From assembly GCA_021793595.1 (NCBI GenBank), contig JAJYSL010000090.1, positions 1 to 15,833 on the forward strand: a stretch of DNA of 15,833 bases, given 5' to 3'. The position numbers were made by a program, and so were the translations under genes. The notes under the pieces are model-generated. The model saw only the letters and a list, made by a program, of their open reading frames with translations. It was not told the DNA's origin and ran no database searches. Position 1 is the stretch's first letter. Every line of letters begins with the position of its first letter. The DNA comes from Acidobacteriota bacterium (GTDB taxonomy: Bacteria > Acidobacteriota > Terriglobia > Terriglobales > Acidobacteriaceae). This document shows, in pieces, positions 1-8,000 of this stretch.

Positions 1-264
1 GTCGCCGCGCAATCCGGCGATATGCGCGTAGCGATGGTGGCCGGCCAGAATCGACAGCAACCAGGTGCCAAGAACGTCCCGCTTGTGAGAGGCGATGCCG
101 CTGCTATAGCTCAGTGGGCAGCTGCTCACCCAGCACTCGTACAGCCCAGCGGTCGCAAGAAACTCCGCGAAAAACGCCAGTTGGGCATTGGGCGTGGCGC
201 TGGCGTGGCTGTCCCAGCGAATGTGGATGCGGCCACCCGGCGTCTCAACTGAAAACGACTCCAA
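1..264 (-). CDS. Transposase, N-terminal fragment, runs off left edge
   Basis: The minus-strand frame is open from position 264 to the window edge and gives 88 residues. It contains TPGGRIHIRWDSHASATP, then a hydrophobic/aromatic stretch (QLAFFAEFL), CPLSY, KRDVLGTWLLSILAGHHRYAH and LRGD at the edge. From memory of the family, this is the N-terminal region of a DDE transposase related to IS1380-type elements common in Acidobacteriota; the catalytic domain would lie left of position 1. No ATG fits, because the frame is closed by a TGA about 40 nt upstream. The best start is a TTG at 264-262, giving MESFSVETP, without a clear ribosome binding site. The start could therefore be lost, or the copy could be inactive. 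It seems to be a different subgroup from the right-edge transposase, judging from style only, since the two fragments barely overlap in family coordinates. Confidence 0.72.
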   Translation of the reverse strand, partial: MESFSVETPGGRIHIRWDSHASATPNAQLAFFAEFLATAGLYECWVSSCPLSYSSGIASHKRDVLGTWLLSILAGHHRYAHIAGLRGD

Positions 265-512
265 CTCAGAAATGTAGACCGAAACTCTGCCTTCGCCGAC
301 TCACCCATCGGGTGACACCTCCAAGCACAGTCAAACTCGCTCCCGTCTAACGTTCCAGACGCTTTCAATTGTTCAACTGCCGGAAAGAGGATGATCTCCT
401 TCTGCTTCATCACTAACACTGAAACATCTTCCGACCACACAAACAAGCATTTTCTTCGGCTTGCACCGGAAGAATGTAGAAACTCCAGCCCCCAGCTCTG
501 CCGCGGGTATCC
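265..512. other. Intergenic region, probable IS flank
   Basis: I see no convincing gene here. Short ORFs on both strands have no recognisable protein character. The stretch lies upstream of the left transposase and downstream of the FG-GAP gene, so it should contain the outer end of that insertion sequence and the 3' end of the FG-GAP transcript. It contains a short perfect inverted repeat at 301-315 and a 7-bp inverted repeat (427-433 with 467-473). Neither is followed by a T-tract that would make a standard terminator. Confidence 0.5.
301..315. repeat. Short perfect inverted repeat upstream of left transposase
   Basis: TCACCC and GGGTGA are separated by three bases (ATC). The repeat lies about 37 bp upstream of the proposed TTG start of the left transposase. 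It could be a hairpin or protein-binding site of the insertion sequence, or chance; nothing else supports a function. Confidence 0.35.
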
Positions 513-2303
513 TCACTCGGGCTCACCCTTTCCTTCGACCAGGGCGACAAAACGATCCACACCTCGATCTCTGCCTGTGAAATGAAAAACCTCGTGCAAC
601 CCACTCGGCCAGCGCACGACGATGCGGTCGATGGTGGTCGCAGAACCTAAGCCGAAGTGCAGCCGAAGATCGCTGCTGGAGATATAGCTGGAGCCGCTGC
701 GCACTTCATGCATCCATTTACGATCTCCAGCAAACACGGTCACCTGCGCTCCAATGCCGTCGCGGTTGGACTTTGTTCCCACCGTAGCGACGCCCAGCCA
801 GTGATTGTTGTTGGCGGCGACGTTCACCAGCAGCATCGGATGCTCGCTCATGTTGTTGATCACGGCGGATTGGCGGCCATCATTCCAGAAATCCGCGATG
901 GCCATGCCCCGGCTTGACTTCGGATCAGAGCAGGCTGGACCGCACTGCCCGCTCAGATCTTTGAATTTACCATTCCCCTGGTTCCAGTAAAGGAGTCTCG
1001 GCTCTTTGTAGGTGGAACCAAGATGACCCGTATCCACCTCCGGATAGACGTGGCCGTTCACGATCAGAATGTCCGGCCAGCTATCGTTATCGACGTCCAC
1101 AAACATGGTTCCCCAGCCGAGATATTGAGTGTTCAGTCCAAGACCGGCGTCGTCAATCGAGGGAGTGAACGTTCCATCTCCATTGTTGCGGTAGAGCGAC
1201 GATGTGTCATCGGAGAAATTGGTTTTGAAAATGTCCTGCAACCCGTCGCCGTTATAGTCGCCGACGGTGGAGCCCATCCCTGCCTGTTCGCGCCCGTCCG
1301 CACTATAGGCAACACCGGCCTCCGCCGCTATGTCGGTGAACGTTCCATCTTTATTGTTGCGGTACAGAATGCTGGCGGTGCTGTCGCAGGCAATATAGAT
1401 GTCCGGCCAGCCATCCTGATTAAAGTCGAGAGTGGATACGCTGAAGCAATAATGGGCGTCGGTCTTATCGATGCCGGAGATCCGACTGACGTCGGCAAAC
1501 TTTCCATTTCCTAGATTGTGATAGAGGACCTGGCTGGTGTAGGGGAGTCCGCGCGGGCCGCATTCGACGGGGGTACCTTTCCAGATGCAGGTAAGTCCCT
1601 GCCCGGGAACAGGAGCTGTGGCCAGATCGAATTTCACATAGGTCGCGACCATCAGGTCCAAGCTGCCGTCGCGATCATAGTCGACGAAGGAGCAGCCAGT
1701 GCTCCAGTCGGTACCATTGCCCGCAACACCCGCTTGTTCGGCGACCTCTTTGAAGGTCCCGTTGCCTTGATTGTGGTAGAGGCGATTCTTGCCGTAGTAG
1801 GTGACGTATAGATCGTCGTAGCCGTCGTTATCGTAATCACCCACGCATGCGCCTTGGCCCCAGCCTGTCGCGCCGAGGCCGGCAGCCAGGGTTACATCGG
1901 TGAAAGTTCCGTCGTGATTGTTGTGGTAGAGGTGGCCTGTCGGGTGGTCGGAGGGTGAAGACGTTCCCTTGGCATGCAGCATTTCGCCGTTTGCCAGGAA
2001 GATGTCGGGCCAGCCGTCGCGGTCATAGTCGAGAATGGCGACGCCGCTGCCGGTTGTCTCAATAATGTATTGCTTATGGTTCACCCCGCCGTTCACGTTC
2101 AGCATATCCAAGCCGGACTGGGCAGCGACATCCTCAAACCATGCGGGCCCTGGATGTTGGTGGTTGGCAGGATACGGGTCTGGAGATGGGCGAGCCTGAG
2201 ATGTGGGGGCTGGGGATGCTGGTTTCGCGGATGGGATCTGCGCTATGGCTATCGTTGAACAATACGACAGCGCAATACAGCAGAGTATGCGCCAGCGGTG
2301 CAT
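513..2303 (-). CDS. Secreted CRTAC1-type FG-GAP/VCBS repeat protein with ASPIC/UnbV domain
   Basis: The protein has 596 residues. Residues 1-21 form a signal peptide (hydrophobic core, likely cut after TIAIA). A Pro-rich linker runs to about residue 53. Residues 55-475 carry about six FG-GAP/VCBS blades. Each has a Ca-binding Asp loop (DYDRDGWPD at 92, DYDNDGYDD at 156, DYDRDGSLD at 208, DFNQDGWPD at 293, DYNGDGLQD at 349, DVDNDSWPD at 403) followed by an LYxN-xxDGTF strand. A seventh loop (DFWNDG, about 471) is degenerate. This pattern is typical of a beta-propeller. Residues 505-580 match the ASPIC/UnbV domain (NRDGIGAQV, RSGSSYISSSD, RLHFGLG, VRWPSG). The family is secreted, binds calcium and has no firmly established biochemical role, although binding or adhesion functions are often suggested. 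It is divergent from the TPR gene, with only 66 bp between start codons, so the two probably share a control region. Confidence 0.88.
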   Translation of the reverse strand: MHRWRILCCIALSYCSTIAIAQIPSAKPASPAPTSQARPSPDPYPANHQHPGPAWFEDVAAQSGLDMLNVNGGVNHKQYIIETTGSGVAILDYDRDGWPDIFLANGEMLHAKGTSSPSDHPTGHLYHNNHDGTFTDVTLAAGLGATGWGQGACVGDYDNDGYDDLYVTYYGKNRLYHNQGNGTFKEVAEQAGVAGNGTDWSTGCSFVDYDRDGSLDLMVATYVKFDLATAPVPGQGLTCIWKGTPVECGPRGLPYTSQVLYHNLGNGKFADVSRISGIDKTDAHYCFSVSTLDFNQDGWPDIYIACDSTASILYRNNKDGTFTDIAAEAGVAYSADGREQAGMGSTVGDYNGDGLQDIFKTNFSDDTSSLYRNNGDGTFTPSIDDAGLGLNTQYLGWGTMFVDVDNDSWPDILIVNGHVYPEVDTGHLGSTYKEPRLLYWNQGNGKFKDLSGQCGPACSDPKSSRGMAIADFWNDGRQSAVINNMSEHPMLLVNVAANNNHWLGVATVGTKSNRDGIGAQVTVFAGDRKWMHEVRSGSSYISSSDLRLHFGLGSATTIDRIVVRWPSGLHEVFHFTGRDRGVDRFVALVEGKGEPE

Positions 2304-2369
2304 GCAAGAATCGTACCACCCCGGCGGATCATCCCCGCGGCGTGCGCGGTATGCTGAGAAGTGATGCGT
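2304..2369. promoter_or_regulatory. Short divergent intergenic region between FG-GAP and TPR genes
   Basis: Only 66 bp separate the start codons of the two outward-facing genes, so the promoters must overlap or lie within the genes. On the minus strand a G-rich stretch about 12 bases before the ATG at 2303 could serve as a weak ribosome binding site. On the plus strand GAGAAG at 2356-2361 precedes the TPR gene. I could not assign -35/-10 boxes with confidence. Confidence 0.4.
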
Positions 2370-3392
2370 ATGGGGAATTTCATTCTTCCGTTATTTTTGT
2401 CGAGCCTGATTGTTTTGGGGCAGACGACTGTTGTGCCCAAGAGTCCGCAAGATCAGTTGGCCGACGCGCAACAGAAGTTGCAAGGCGGCCAACCGGCCGC
2501 TGCGATCGCGCTGCTGGAGCCGCTTGCCAATGCAACTCCGCCAGTGAAGGGTGCAGCCCATGAACTGGGCGTCGCCTACTACCGAACCGGCAAACTGACC
2601 GATGCGCTGCAAGCGTTTAGCCAAGCGGAAAAGGAAGATCCCAACGACATGGAATCGATTCAGCTACATGGGTTGACGCTCTATCGGCTGGGACGGCCTG
2701 CGGATGCGATTCCATATTTGAAACGCGTGCGGCAATGGATGCCGAATGCAGATGCGGACGCCAACCATGTGTTGGGACTCTGCTATTTGAATTCGCAACA
2801 GTATGACGCAGCGCGCAAGACGTTTGCGGAGCAATACGGGGTTCCGCCGACTTCCGGTGCAGCCTACCTTTTTCTGGGGAACATGTTGATGCAGGCAAAT
2901 CTGCCGGAGCAGGCCAAAAACGCGGCCGTTCAGTCGCTGAAAGTGACACCGCAGTTGCCGCTGGCGCATTTCATGATCGGCGAGGTCGATTTGTTCAAAT
3001 CCGACGTGAACGGAGCCCTGCAGGAATTGGAACAGGAGCGAGCCATCAACCCGGCTTATCCCGCTACGTATGATCGCCTGGGTGACGTGTACATCCATAT
3101 GGGAAAATACCAGGAAGCACAGGAGGCGCTGACGAAGGCGCTGTCGCTCGATACCTCCAGCACGGGGCCTTTCATCTTGATGGGGAAGGTGCTGCTACTC
3201 CGCGGAGATGCGCAGACGGCCAGCATGTATTTGCGGCACGCTGCGAAAATGGATCCGAACAACTACATGACTCACGCGCTTCTGAGCCAGGCTTATCGCA
3301 AGATGGGCGATGAGGAACGTGCCAAGCGCGAAGTCGACTTGGTATCGAAGATCCATGCCGCGGAGCGATTGACGCTGCAACCCGCGCAATAG
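2370..3392 (+). CDS. Exported tetratricopeptide repeat (TPR) protein
   Basis: The protein has 340 residues from the ATG at 2370. This start was chosen because GAGAAG at 2356-2361 is 8 bases away. An ATG at 2364 and a GTG at 2361 are also in frame, but sit too close to that site. Residues 1 to about 18 form a hydrophobic export signal (MGNFILPLFLSSLIVLG). The rest is about eight consecutive TPR units with the usual spacing of small and aromatic residues, for example HELGVAYYRTGKLTDALQAF (64-83), RLGDVYIHMGKYQEAQEAL (236-254) and HALLSQAYRKMGDEERAKRE (302-321). TPR arrays act as protein-protein scaffolds; there is no catalytic domain. It is most likely periplasmic. The divergent FG-GAP/ASPIC partner is a pairing I have often seen in Acidobacteriota (established association, unknown function), so the two may work together at the cell surface. 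Confidence 0.85.
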   Translation: MGNFILPLFLSSLIVLGQTTVVPKSPQDQLADAQQKLQGGQPAAAIALLEPLANATPPVKGAAHELGVAYYRTGKLTDALQAFSQAEKEDPNDMESIQLHGLTLYRLGRPADAIPYLKRVRQWMPNADADANHVLGLCYLNSQQYDAARKTFAEQYGVPPTSGAAYLFLGNMLMQANLPEQAKNAAVQSLKVTPQLPLAHFMIGEVDLFKSDVNGALQELEQERAINPAYPATYDRLGDVYIHMGKYQEAQEALTKALSLDTSSTGPFILMGKVLLLRGDAQTASMYLRHAAKMDPNNYMTHALLSQAYRKMGDEERAKREVDLVSKIHAAERLTLQPAQ

Positions 3393-3394
3393 TC

Positions 3395-3410
3395 TGGCTC
3401 ACGTGGGCCA
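3395..3410. terminator. Possible hairpin between convergent TPR and regulator genes
   Basis: The 46-bp gap between two convergent genes begins with a near-perfect palindrome, TGGCTCACGTGGGCCA, in which one pair is G-T. In RNA from the plus strand it can form a compact hairpin two bases after the TPR stop codon. No T-tract follows, so a classical intrinsic terminator is not shown. Confidence 0.3.
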
Positions 3411-3423
3411 GTATGCCGAATCG

Positions 3424-3441
3424 CGAGTCTTACGAGTCTTA
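3424..3441. repeat. Tandem 9-bp duplication at the regulator stop codon
   Basis: CGAGTCTTA occurs twice back to back (3424-3432 and 3433-3441). On the minus strand the second copy contains the TAA stop of the regulator, and the first copy places another in-frame TAA nine bases further on. It looks like a small slippage duplication that doubled the stop codon. Confidence 0.8.
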
Positions 3442-4698
3442 ATGCGTATGCACGGTTACGAGCTTGGTCTCAATGGGAACTCCTCCGGTGATCGTGGTTT
3501 CAAGCAACGCTTCAAATGGCCGCACGGGTGCTTTAGCGAATCCCGCAGCTCGAAACAGTTGATCGACATTTTCCGGGTTGGTGGCGAAGTCGACGGCGGC
3601 CTGGGTGCCGAAAGTCGTCAGTCCACTGCAAATTAAAATGCGCTTGCCGGGCTGCATCCCTGGTAAGAGAGCCAAGACTGCATAATCCTTGGTGAGCGGG
3701 TGCTCCGGCCTGGAATACATCGCCGGTTCGCCGGGCTTGGGATGGTGATTCACAAATCCTGCAAATGAATCGTCGGCGACGATCGTGAAATCCGAAGTGT
3801 CGGGCAAGACTCGCAGCGTCGGGTTCTCCGCTGACGACCCGATAAAAATCAAATTCTTGATACTCGCCTCGTCCCACGTGACAAGAAGACTGCGCTTGAG
3901 GACGAACTGAGCGTGATGCTGATCGAACATGCGGGTCAGCCGGTAGACCGCCGCCACTTCGCCGATGCCGGTGTAGGTGTCGATGTAAGAACTTGATATC
4001 GCCGGATCGGTGGTCGGGTGGGCATAACGCAGCCCGGTTTTCGAACTGCCGTCGAACAGCGCGTTGCTGTAGATGACCAGCGGGGGCGCGCCGGAGAGGA
4101 ACGGTCGCCAGAGGGATTCCATTGCAGAATTTGTCTGGGTGACCGGAAGGCTCCGCTTGCGCCAGAGTTCGAGCGCCACGAGAGAGAGCAGCGCGAGGGC
4201 GACCAGACCCAACGTAATCACTCGCCACAGACCTGCCCTGGGCGTCCGAGGTGTGGACACTGGCACGGCCAGTCCGAGATCTGCATCCTGAACCGGGAGC
4301 GCCCCGGGTAGGTTCGGAGGAGTGGTTTTCGATTCAGCGGTGCGAAAGATCGGTAGGTAATGGCCTTTGGGAATTTCTACGATGATCTGTTCGTCCGCAC
4401 CCTCACCGGCGAAATACTCGGTGAGCTTTTGACGCAAGAGGCGAGCATGGGTTCGGACAATGCTGTCCTCACTTGAGTTATATCCGGGGGCACGACCAAA
4501 AACATGAATCCCAATTTGCTGCTCGGTGGCTTCCTCGGGAGCGTCGCGGATAGCGCACTCCCCCACGTAGAGCAAGAAATCCCGAAGTCGAGAAGACGAT
4601 TTCAGCAATTGACTGGAGGCAATCCGCTGCACCAATTCCCACCGCAGATCAGTCGATTCCCAAGCGCGCAATTCTGGGCTAGTCGTAGTTTTTGACAT
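3439..4698 (-). CDS. Membrane-tethered winged-helix transcriptional regulator
   Basis: The protein has 419 residues. Residues about 32-118 form a winged-helix DNA-binding domain: SSRLRDFLLYVGECA (first helix), EQQIGIHVFGRAPGYNSSED, then SIVRTHARLLRQKLTEYF (79-96, likely recognition helix) and a wing hairpin IIVEIPKGHYLPIF (105-118). This resembles the OmpR/ToxR-type fold. A Pro-rich linker leads to one membrane segment at about 157-178 (WRVITLGLVALALLSLVALEL). Residues about 190-419 form a C-terminal domain with PLVIYSN, YTGIGEVAA, LLVTWDEASIKNLIFIG, DYAVLALLPGM and ICSGLTTFGTQAA; I recognise it as recurrent in Acidobacteriota regulators but know no assigned function. With the DNA-binding part in the cytoplasm, the C-terminal domain should face the periplasm, giving a CadC/ToxR-like one-component sensor. 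It is divergent from the TonB receptor and is the natural regulator of that gene set. It ends at tandem TAA codons. Confidence 0.85.
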   Translation of the reverse strand: MSKTTTSPELRAWESTDLRWELVQRIASSQLLKSSSRLRDFLLYVGECAIRDAPEEATEQQIGIHVFGRAPGYNSSEDSIVRTHARLLRQKLTEYFAGEGADEQIIVEIPKGHYLPIFRTAESKTTPPNLPGALPVQDADLGLAVPVSTPRTPRAGLWRVITLGLVALALLSLVALELWRKRSLPVTQTNSAMESLWRPFLSGAPPLVIYSNALFDGSSKTGLRYAHPTTDPAISSSYIDTYTGIGEVAAVYRLTRMFDQHHAQFVLKRSLLVTWDEASIKNLIFIGSSAENPTLRVLPDTSDFTIVADDSFAGFVNHHPKPGEPAMYSRPEHPLTKDYAVLALLPGMQPGKRILICSGLTTFGTQAAVDFATNPENVDQLFRAAGFAKAPVRPFEALLETTITGGVPIETKLVTVHTH

Positions 4699-4723
4699 CG
4701 GACATGCAAGGTTTTACACGGGC

Positions 4724-4750
4724 GGTTCACGGGTCAAATCACCGTGAACC
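4724..4750. promoter_or_regulatory. Candidate operator: perfect 9-bp inverted repeat
   Basis: GGTTCACGG (4724-4732) and CCGTGAACC (4742-4750) are exact reverse complements separated by 9 bases. The dyad lies 26 bp upstream of the regulator ATG and just downstream of a TATAAT box for the same strand, which is a usual place for an autoregulatory operator. The two half-sites are about two helical turns apart, as expected for a dimer of a winged-helix protein. It would also fold as a hairpin in the regulator's 5' leader, so an RNA role is the alternative. Confidence 0.55.
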
Positions 4751-4767
4751 ACCTAGACAATGTTTTG

Positions 4768-4773
4768 ATTATA
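4768..4773 (-). promoter_or_regulatory. Possible -10 box of the regulator promoter
   Basis: The minus strand reads TATAAT here, matching the sigma-70 -10 consensus in all six positions. The hexamer 17 bp upstream (CCTATA) is a poor -35, so the promoter may need an activator. Transcription would start near 4761, placing the inverted repeat at 4724-4750 within the first 40 transcribed bases. Confidence 0.3.
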
Positions 4774-4866
4774 CGCGTACAAGTTCAAGTTATAGGCGCA
4801 GAACATTGAACCTTATGCGGCAACGAAACTTTGACAACCAACACCTACGACCGAATGTGTCCTTCG

Positions 4867-4892
4867 GATTCACCCCTGTAACTGGGCGAATC
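4867..4892. promoter_or_regulatory. Second candidate operator: 8/9-bp inverted repeat
   Basis: GATTCACCC (4867-4875) and GGGCGAATC (4884-4892) match as reverse complements at eight of nine positions, with an 8-base spacer. The half-site G-TTCAC is shared with the dyad at 4724-4750, and the spacing is nearly the same (22 versus 23 bp from outer T to outer A). It lies about 134 bp upstream of the receptor start codon, so it could control the receptor promoter. A further GATTCGC at about 4934 partly repeats one arm. Confidence 0.4.
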
Positions 4893-5012
4893 ACGATCCC
4901 CATCCGGACCGTCCGCGGCAACACGGCAAATATGATTCGCAATGGCGAGACGCCAACTTCATTGCAATTGCCAAAAAAGTCGAATGTACGTTCACGATTG
5001 AAGCAGCTTTTC

Positions 5013-5017
5013 GGAGG
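5013..5017 (+). promoter_or_regulatory. Strong ribosome binding site of the TonB receptor
   Basis: GGAGG sits 8 bases before the ATG at 5026. It fixes the start codon of the receptor and is the best Shine-Dalgarno match among the starts in the window. Confidence 0.75.
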
Positions 5018-5025
5018 CTTTTACC

Positions 5026-8000
5026 ATGAACCACGTGCTCTATATCCCTAAATCCCCATCCCTTTTTCCTTCCCCGGCTAAATCTTCTCCCGTTCTGCCC
5101 CGGATTCTGATTGCGTGCATGGTGTTGATCGTCGCAGGCCTGAACACGCCGACTGCGTTTTCTCAGGCAGTGTATGGAACCATTTTTGGCACTGTGACTG
5201 ACCCGACGGGGGCCGTGATACCCAACGCCACCATCACGGTAACTGACATTAGCAAGAATGTTTCCGTCACGGCAAAAGCCAACGGCAGCGGCAACTATCA
5301 GGTGCAACACTTGATTCCGGACGTCTATCGTGTGCAAGCCACCGCAACCGGTTTCAACGAAGGTTCGGTAGAACACGTCCAGGTATATGCCGATACGCAA
5401 CCGAAAGTGGACATCCAATTAGCTCCTGGAGCCGTTGCCAACACGGTTCATGTAACTTCGGCAGCGCCATTGCTCACTACCGCGCACGCCGACGTGAGCA
5501 CGATCCTGAACTCGCGTGCGCTGGAGAACCTACCCAACTTGAACCGCAACTTCACCTCGTTTGAGTTATTAACGCCAGGCACGACTTATATCGGCTGGAA
5601 TGTTGGGCAGTCCACCAACCCGCAGCAAAGCCAGCAGATTGAGGTGAATGGACAGCTGCCTTTCGCAACCGGCTATGAGCTGGATGGTACGGACAATCAG
5701 GATCCGATCCAGGGGGTCGCGGTCATCAATCCAAACCTGGACGCAGTTTCAGAAATGAAGGTCACTTCGCAGAATTACGACGCTGAATTTGGGGCTGCCA
5801 TCGGCGGGATGGTGACCGCGCAGACCAAGTCTGGAACCAATAAGTTTCATGGTTCAGCCTTTGAATTTCGGCGCTCCGATGCGCAACAGGCGCGCGACCC
5901 GTTTACGGAGTACGCGCCAAATTCTCTGACTGGGAAATACATCAGCCCTAACGAGCAAAACATGTTTGGTGGCTCGATTGGCGGGCCCATCAAGAAGGAC
6001 AAGATGTTCTTTTTCGGGGACTATCAGGGGGTACGGCAAAAGACCGGCTCCTCTGTGCAGACGACAGTGCCTACAGCGTTGGCGCACACGACTTGCACGT
6101 CCGGCGGAGACTGCAACCTGAGCGAATATCTGAATCCCGCCTTGCAAGGCGGCTCGACGTTTCAGGTCTTCGATCCGACCACGGATCCGGCTTCGCCCGC
6201 CGGTCGCGTGCCGTTCGCGAACAACATTATTCCTGCGGGAGATGTTTCCGCGCCCGCCGCAAAACTCATCAGTGAAATGCCGCTGCCCAATGCTGGGAAC
6301 GGCAACATCACGAACAACTACGTGGCCTCCGGATCAGGCATTTTCAACACGGACCAGTTCGATGTGCGTGGGGACGTAGAAACGAAGCAGAATTTCCATT
6401 CCTTCGGGCGCTACACCCGGTTTAATTCCACCCTCAGTGGTGCTCCCTATTTTGGAGCCGCCGGCGGCGGAGGCTTTGGTGCGGGCGGATTTGCAGGCAC
6501 CGATAATGCGCTGGATCAGAATGTTGCCGCAGGCGGCGACTATGTGGTGAGTCCCACGTGGGTCACCGACTTCCGATTCGGGTGGTTTCGCATTTATCTC
6601 AATGAAAACGGTCCAAATTATAATCAACCGCTTGGGAACGAACTTGGTATTCCTAACGCCAATGTAGGCGATTTGACGTTGAACGGCGGCCTGCCGCAGT
6701 TCCAGGTCGATGTTCCCAGCAATGGGAGTAACAATGGTTCCAGCGCTTTGTACGGTACGTCGGCCGAGCAATACTTACAGACGGAAAACCAGTTTCAGGC
6801 GGTCGATAACTGGTCTCACCAGCTAGGGAACCACTCCATCGAATTCGGCGCAGATCTTCGCTACGCAATGAATCACCTGGTGGGTCTCAACAACGGTCAG
6901 CTACGTTCCGGAAACTTTATCTTCCATGCCGCTGGGACGGCGGGCAATGCGTTCGGAGCCACACCTGCATCCAGCGGTCTCGGGTACGGGACCTTTTTGC
7001 TGGGGGATGTGAGCAATTTCGACCGCACACAAACGCAAAACACCGATGCTCAGGAACGACAGAAGAGAGCTTTCTTTTTCGCGCAGGATCAGTGGCGGGC
7101 AACCTCGACGCTGACTGTCAATTATGGCCTGCGCTGGGACATAGTATTTCCGGAGTCGGTCAACGGCAAGGGCATGGGCGGCTTGCTGGATTACAACACC
7201 GGAGATATACGCATCGCCGGTTACGGTCCGTGGGGGACCAATTTGAATGTCGGCAAAAACTGGACGAATTTCGCGCCAAGGATTGGGTTGGCATGGCAGG
7301 TGCGTCCCAATACCGTGTTTCGCGCAGGGTATGGGCGAGCGTATGGGCTAGGATGGTCTGGGAATAATTTTGGCGAAGTCCTGACCTTCTCCTATCCGAC
7401 ACAAGTGAACCAAAGCCTCAACTCCGCGACGAATTATTCGTCCGTTTTCGGCTTATCGCAGGGGCCTCCGGGCTACACCTTCGCGCCCATTCCGGCCAGT
7501 GGCAACTATCCGCTGCCCAATGGCATTGAGGTGCCGACGCGTCCTCTCTCCGTTGTTTTGCCGACCTTGGATGCATGGAACTTGACCATGCAGCAGCAGT
7601 TGACTCCGACCATGGCTTTGCAAATCGGCTATGTTGGCAGTCATGGAATCCACAACCAATTCGATTCGTCCAACCAGGCCAGCAATAACCAACCGACCGT
7701 TCGCGGCTTTAATACTTGCTCAGGAGTCGCGGGCTGTCCCGCCGCCGATATCAATCCTCTAACCGGGCTGCCATATACGCAGAGCGATCGCCGCCCGTTC
7801 TACAACGGGACCGCGCAAACCCTGGGCGTGACCTACGGCGAGCCGTACGGTTGGACGCAGGACTTCCGCTATAACGCGAACCAAGCCACTTCCAGCTATG
7901 AGGCACTGCAGGTCGTCTTCAACAAGAGCTACGCGCAAGGCGTTCAACTGATGGCAAACTACACATGGTCGAAGGCGCGCGCTCATGAGTCGGACTACTT

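Larger units (their letters stand above)
4699..5025. promoter_or_regulatory. Divergent control region between regulator and TonB receptor
   Basis: This 327-bp region without a gene separates the starts of the regulator (minus) and the receptor (plus). It holds two inverted repeats that share the half-site G(A/G)TTCAC, an additional GTTCACG at 4990-4996, a TATAAT box for the minus strand and a strong ribosome binding site for the receptor. A 119-codon plus-strand ORF crosses it, but its translation has no protein-like features, so I treat the region as regulatory. Confidence 0.6.

Noticed and set aside
105..126. tRNA-like D-arm sequence (TAGCTCAGTGGGCAG)
   Set aside because: It lies inside the transposase reading frame, and no acceptor stem, anticodon arm or T-arm can be built around it.
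1023..1514. Plus-strand ORF of 163 codons opposite the FG-GAP gene
   Set aside because: It is the complement of the repeating Asp-loop codons; the repeats make it look regular, but the translation fits no protein.
3533..4228. Minus-strand ORF of 231 codons
   Set aside because: It overlaps the regulator in another frame and its translation is Arg/Pro/His-rich without domains, so it is a shadow.
4831..4859. TTGACA at 4831 as -35 of a receptor promoter
   Set aside because: The hexamer is perfect, but no acceptable -10 box lies 16-18 bases downstream (GAATGT or AATGTG only), so I did not list it as a promoter.
4692..5051. Plus-strand ORF of 119 codons across the intergenic region
   Set aside because: It has no recognisable features, lacks a ribosome binding site and overlaps the receptor start in another frame.
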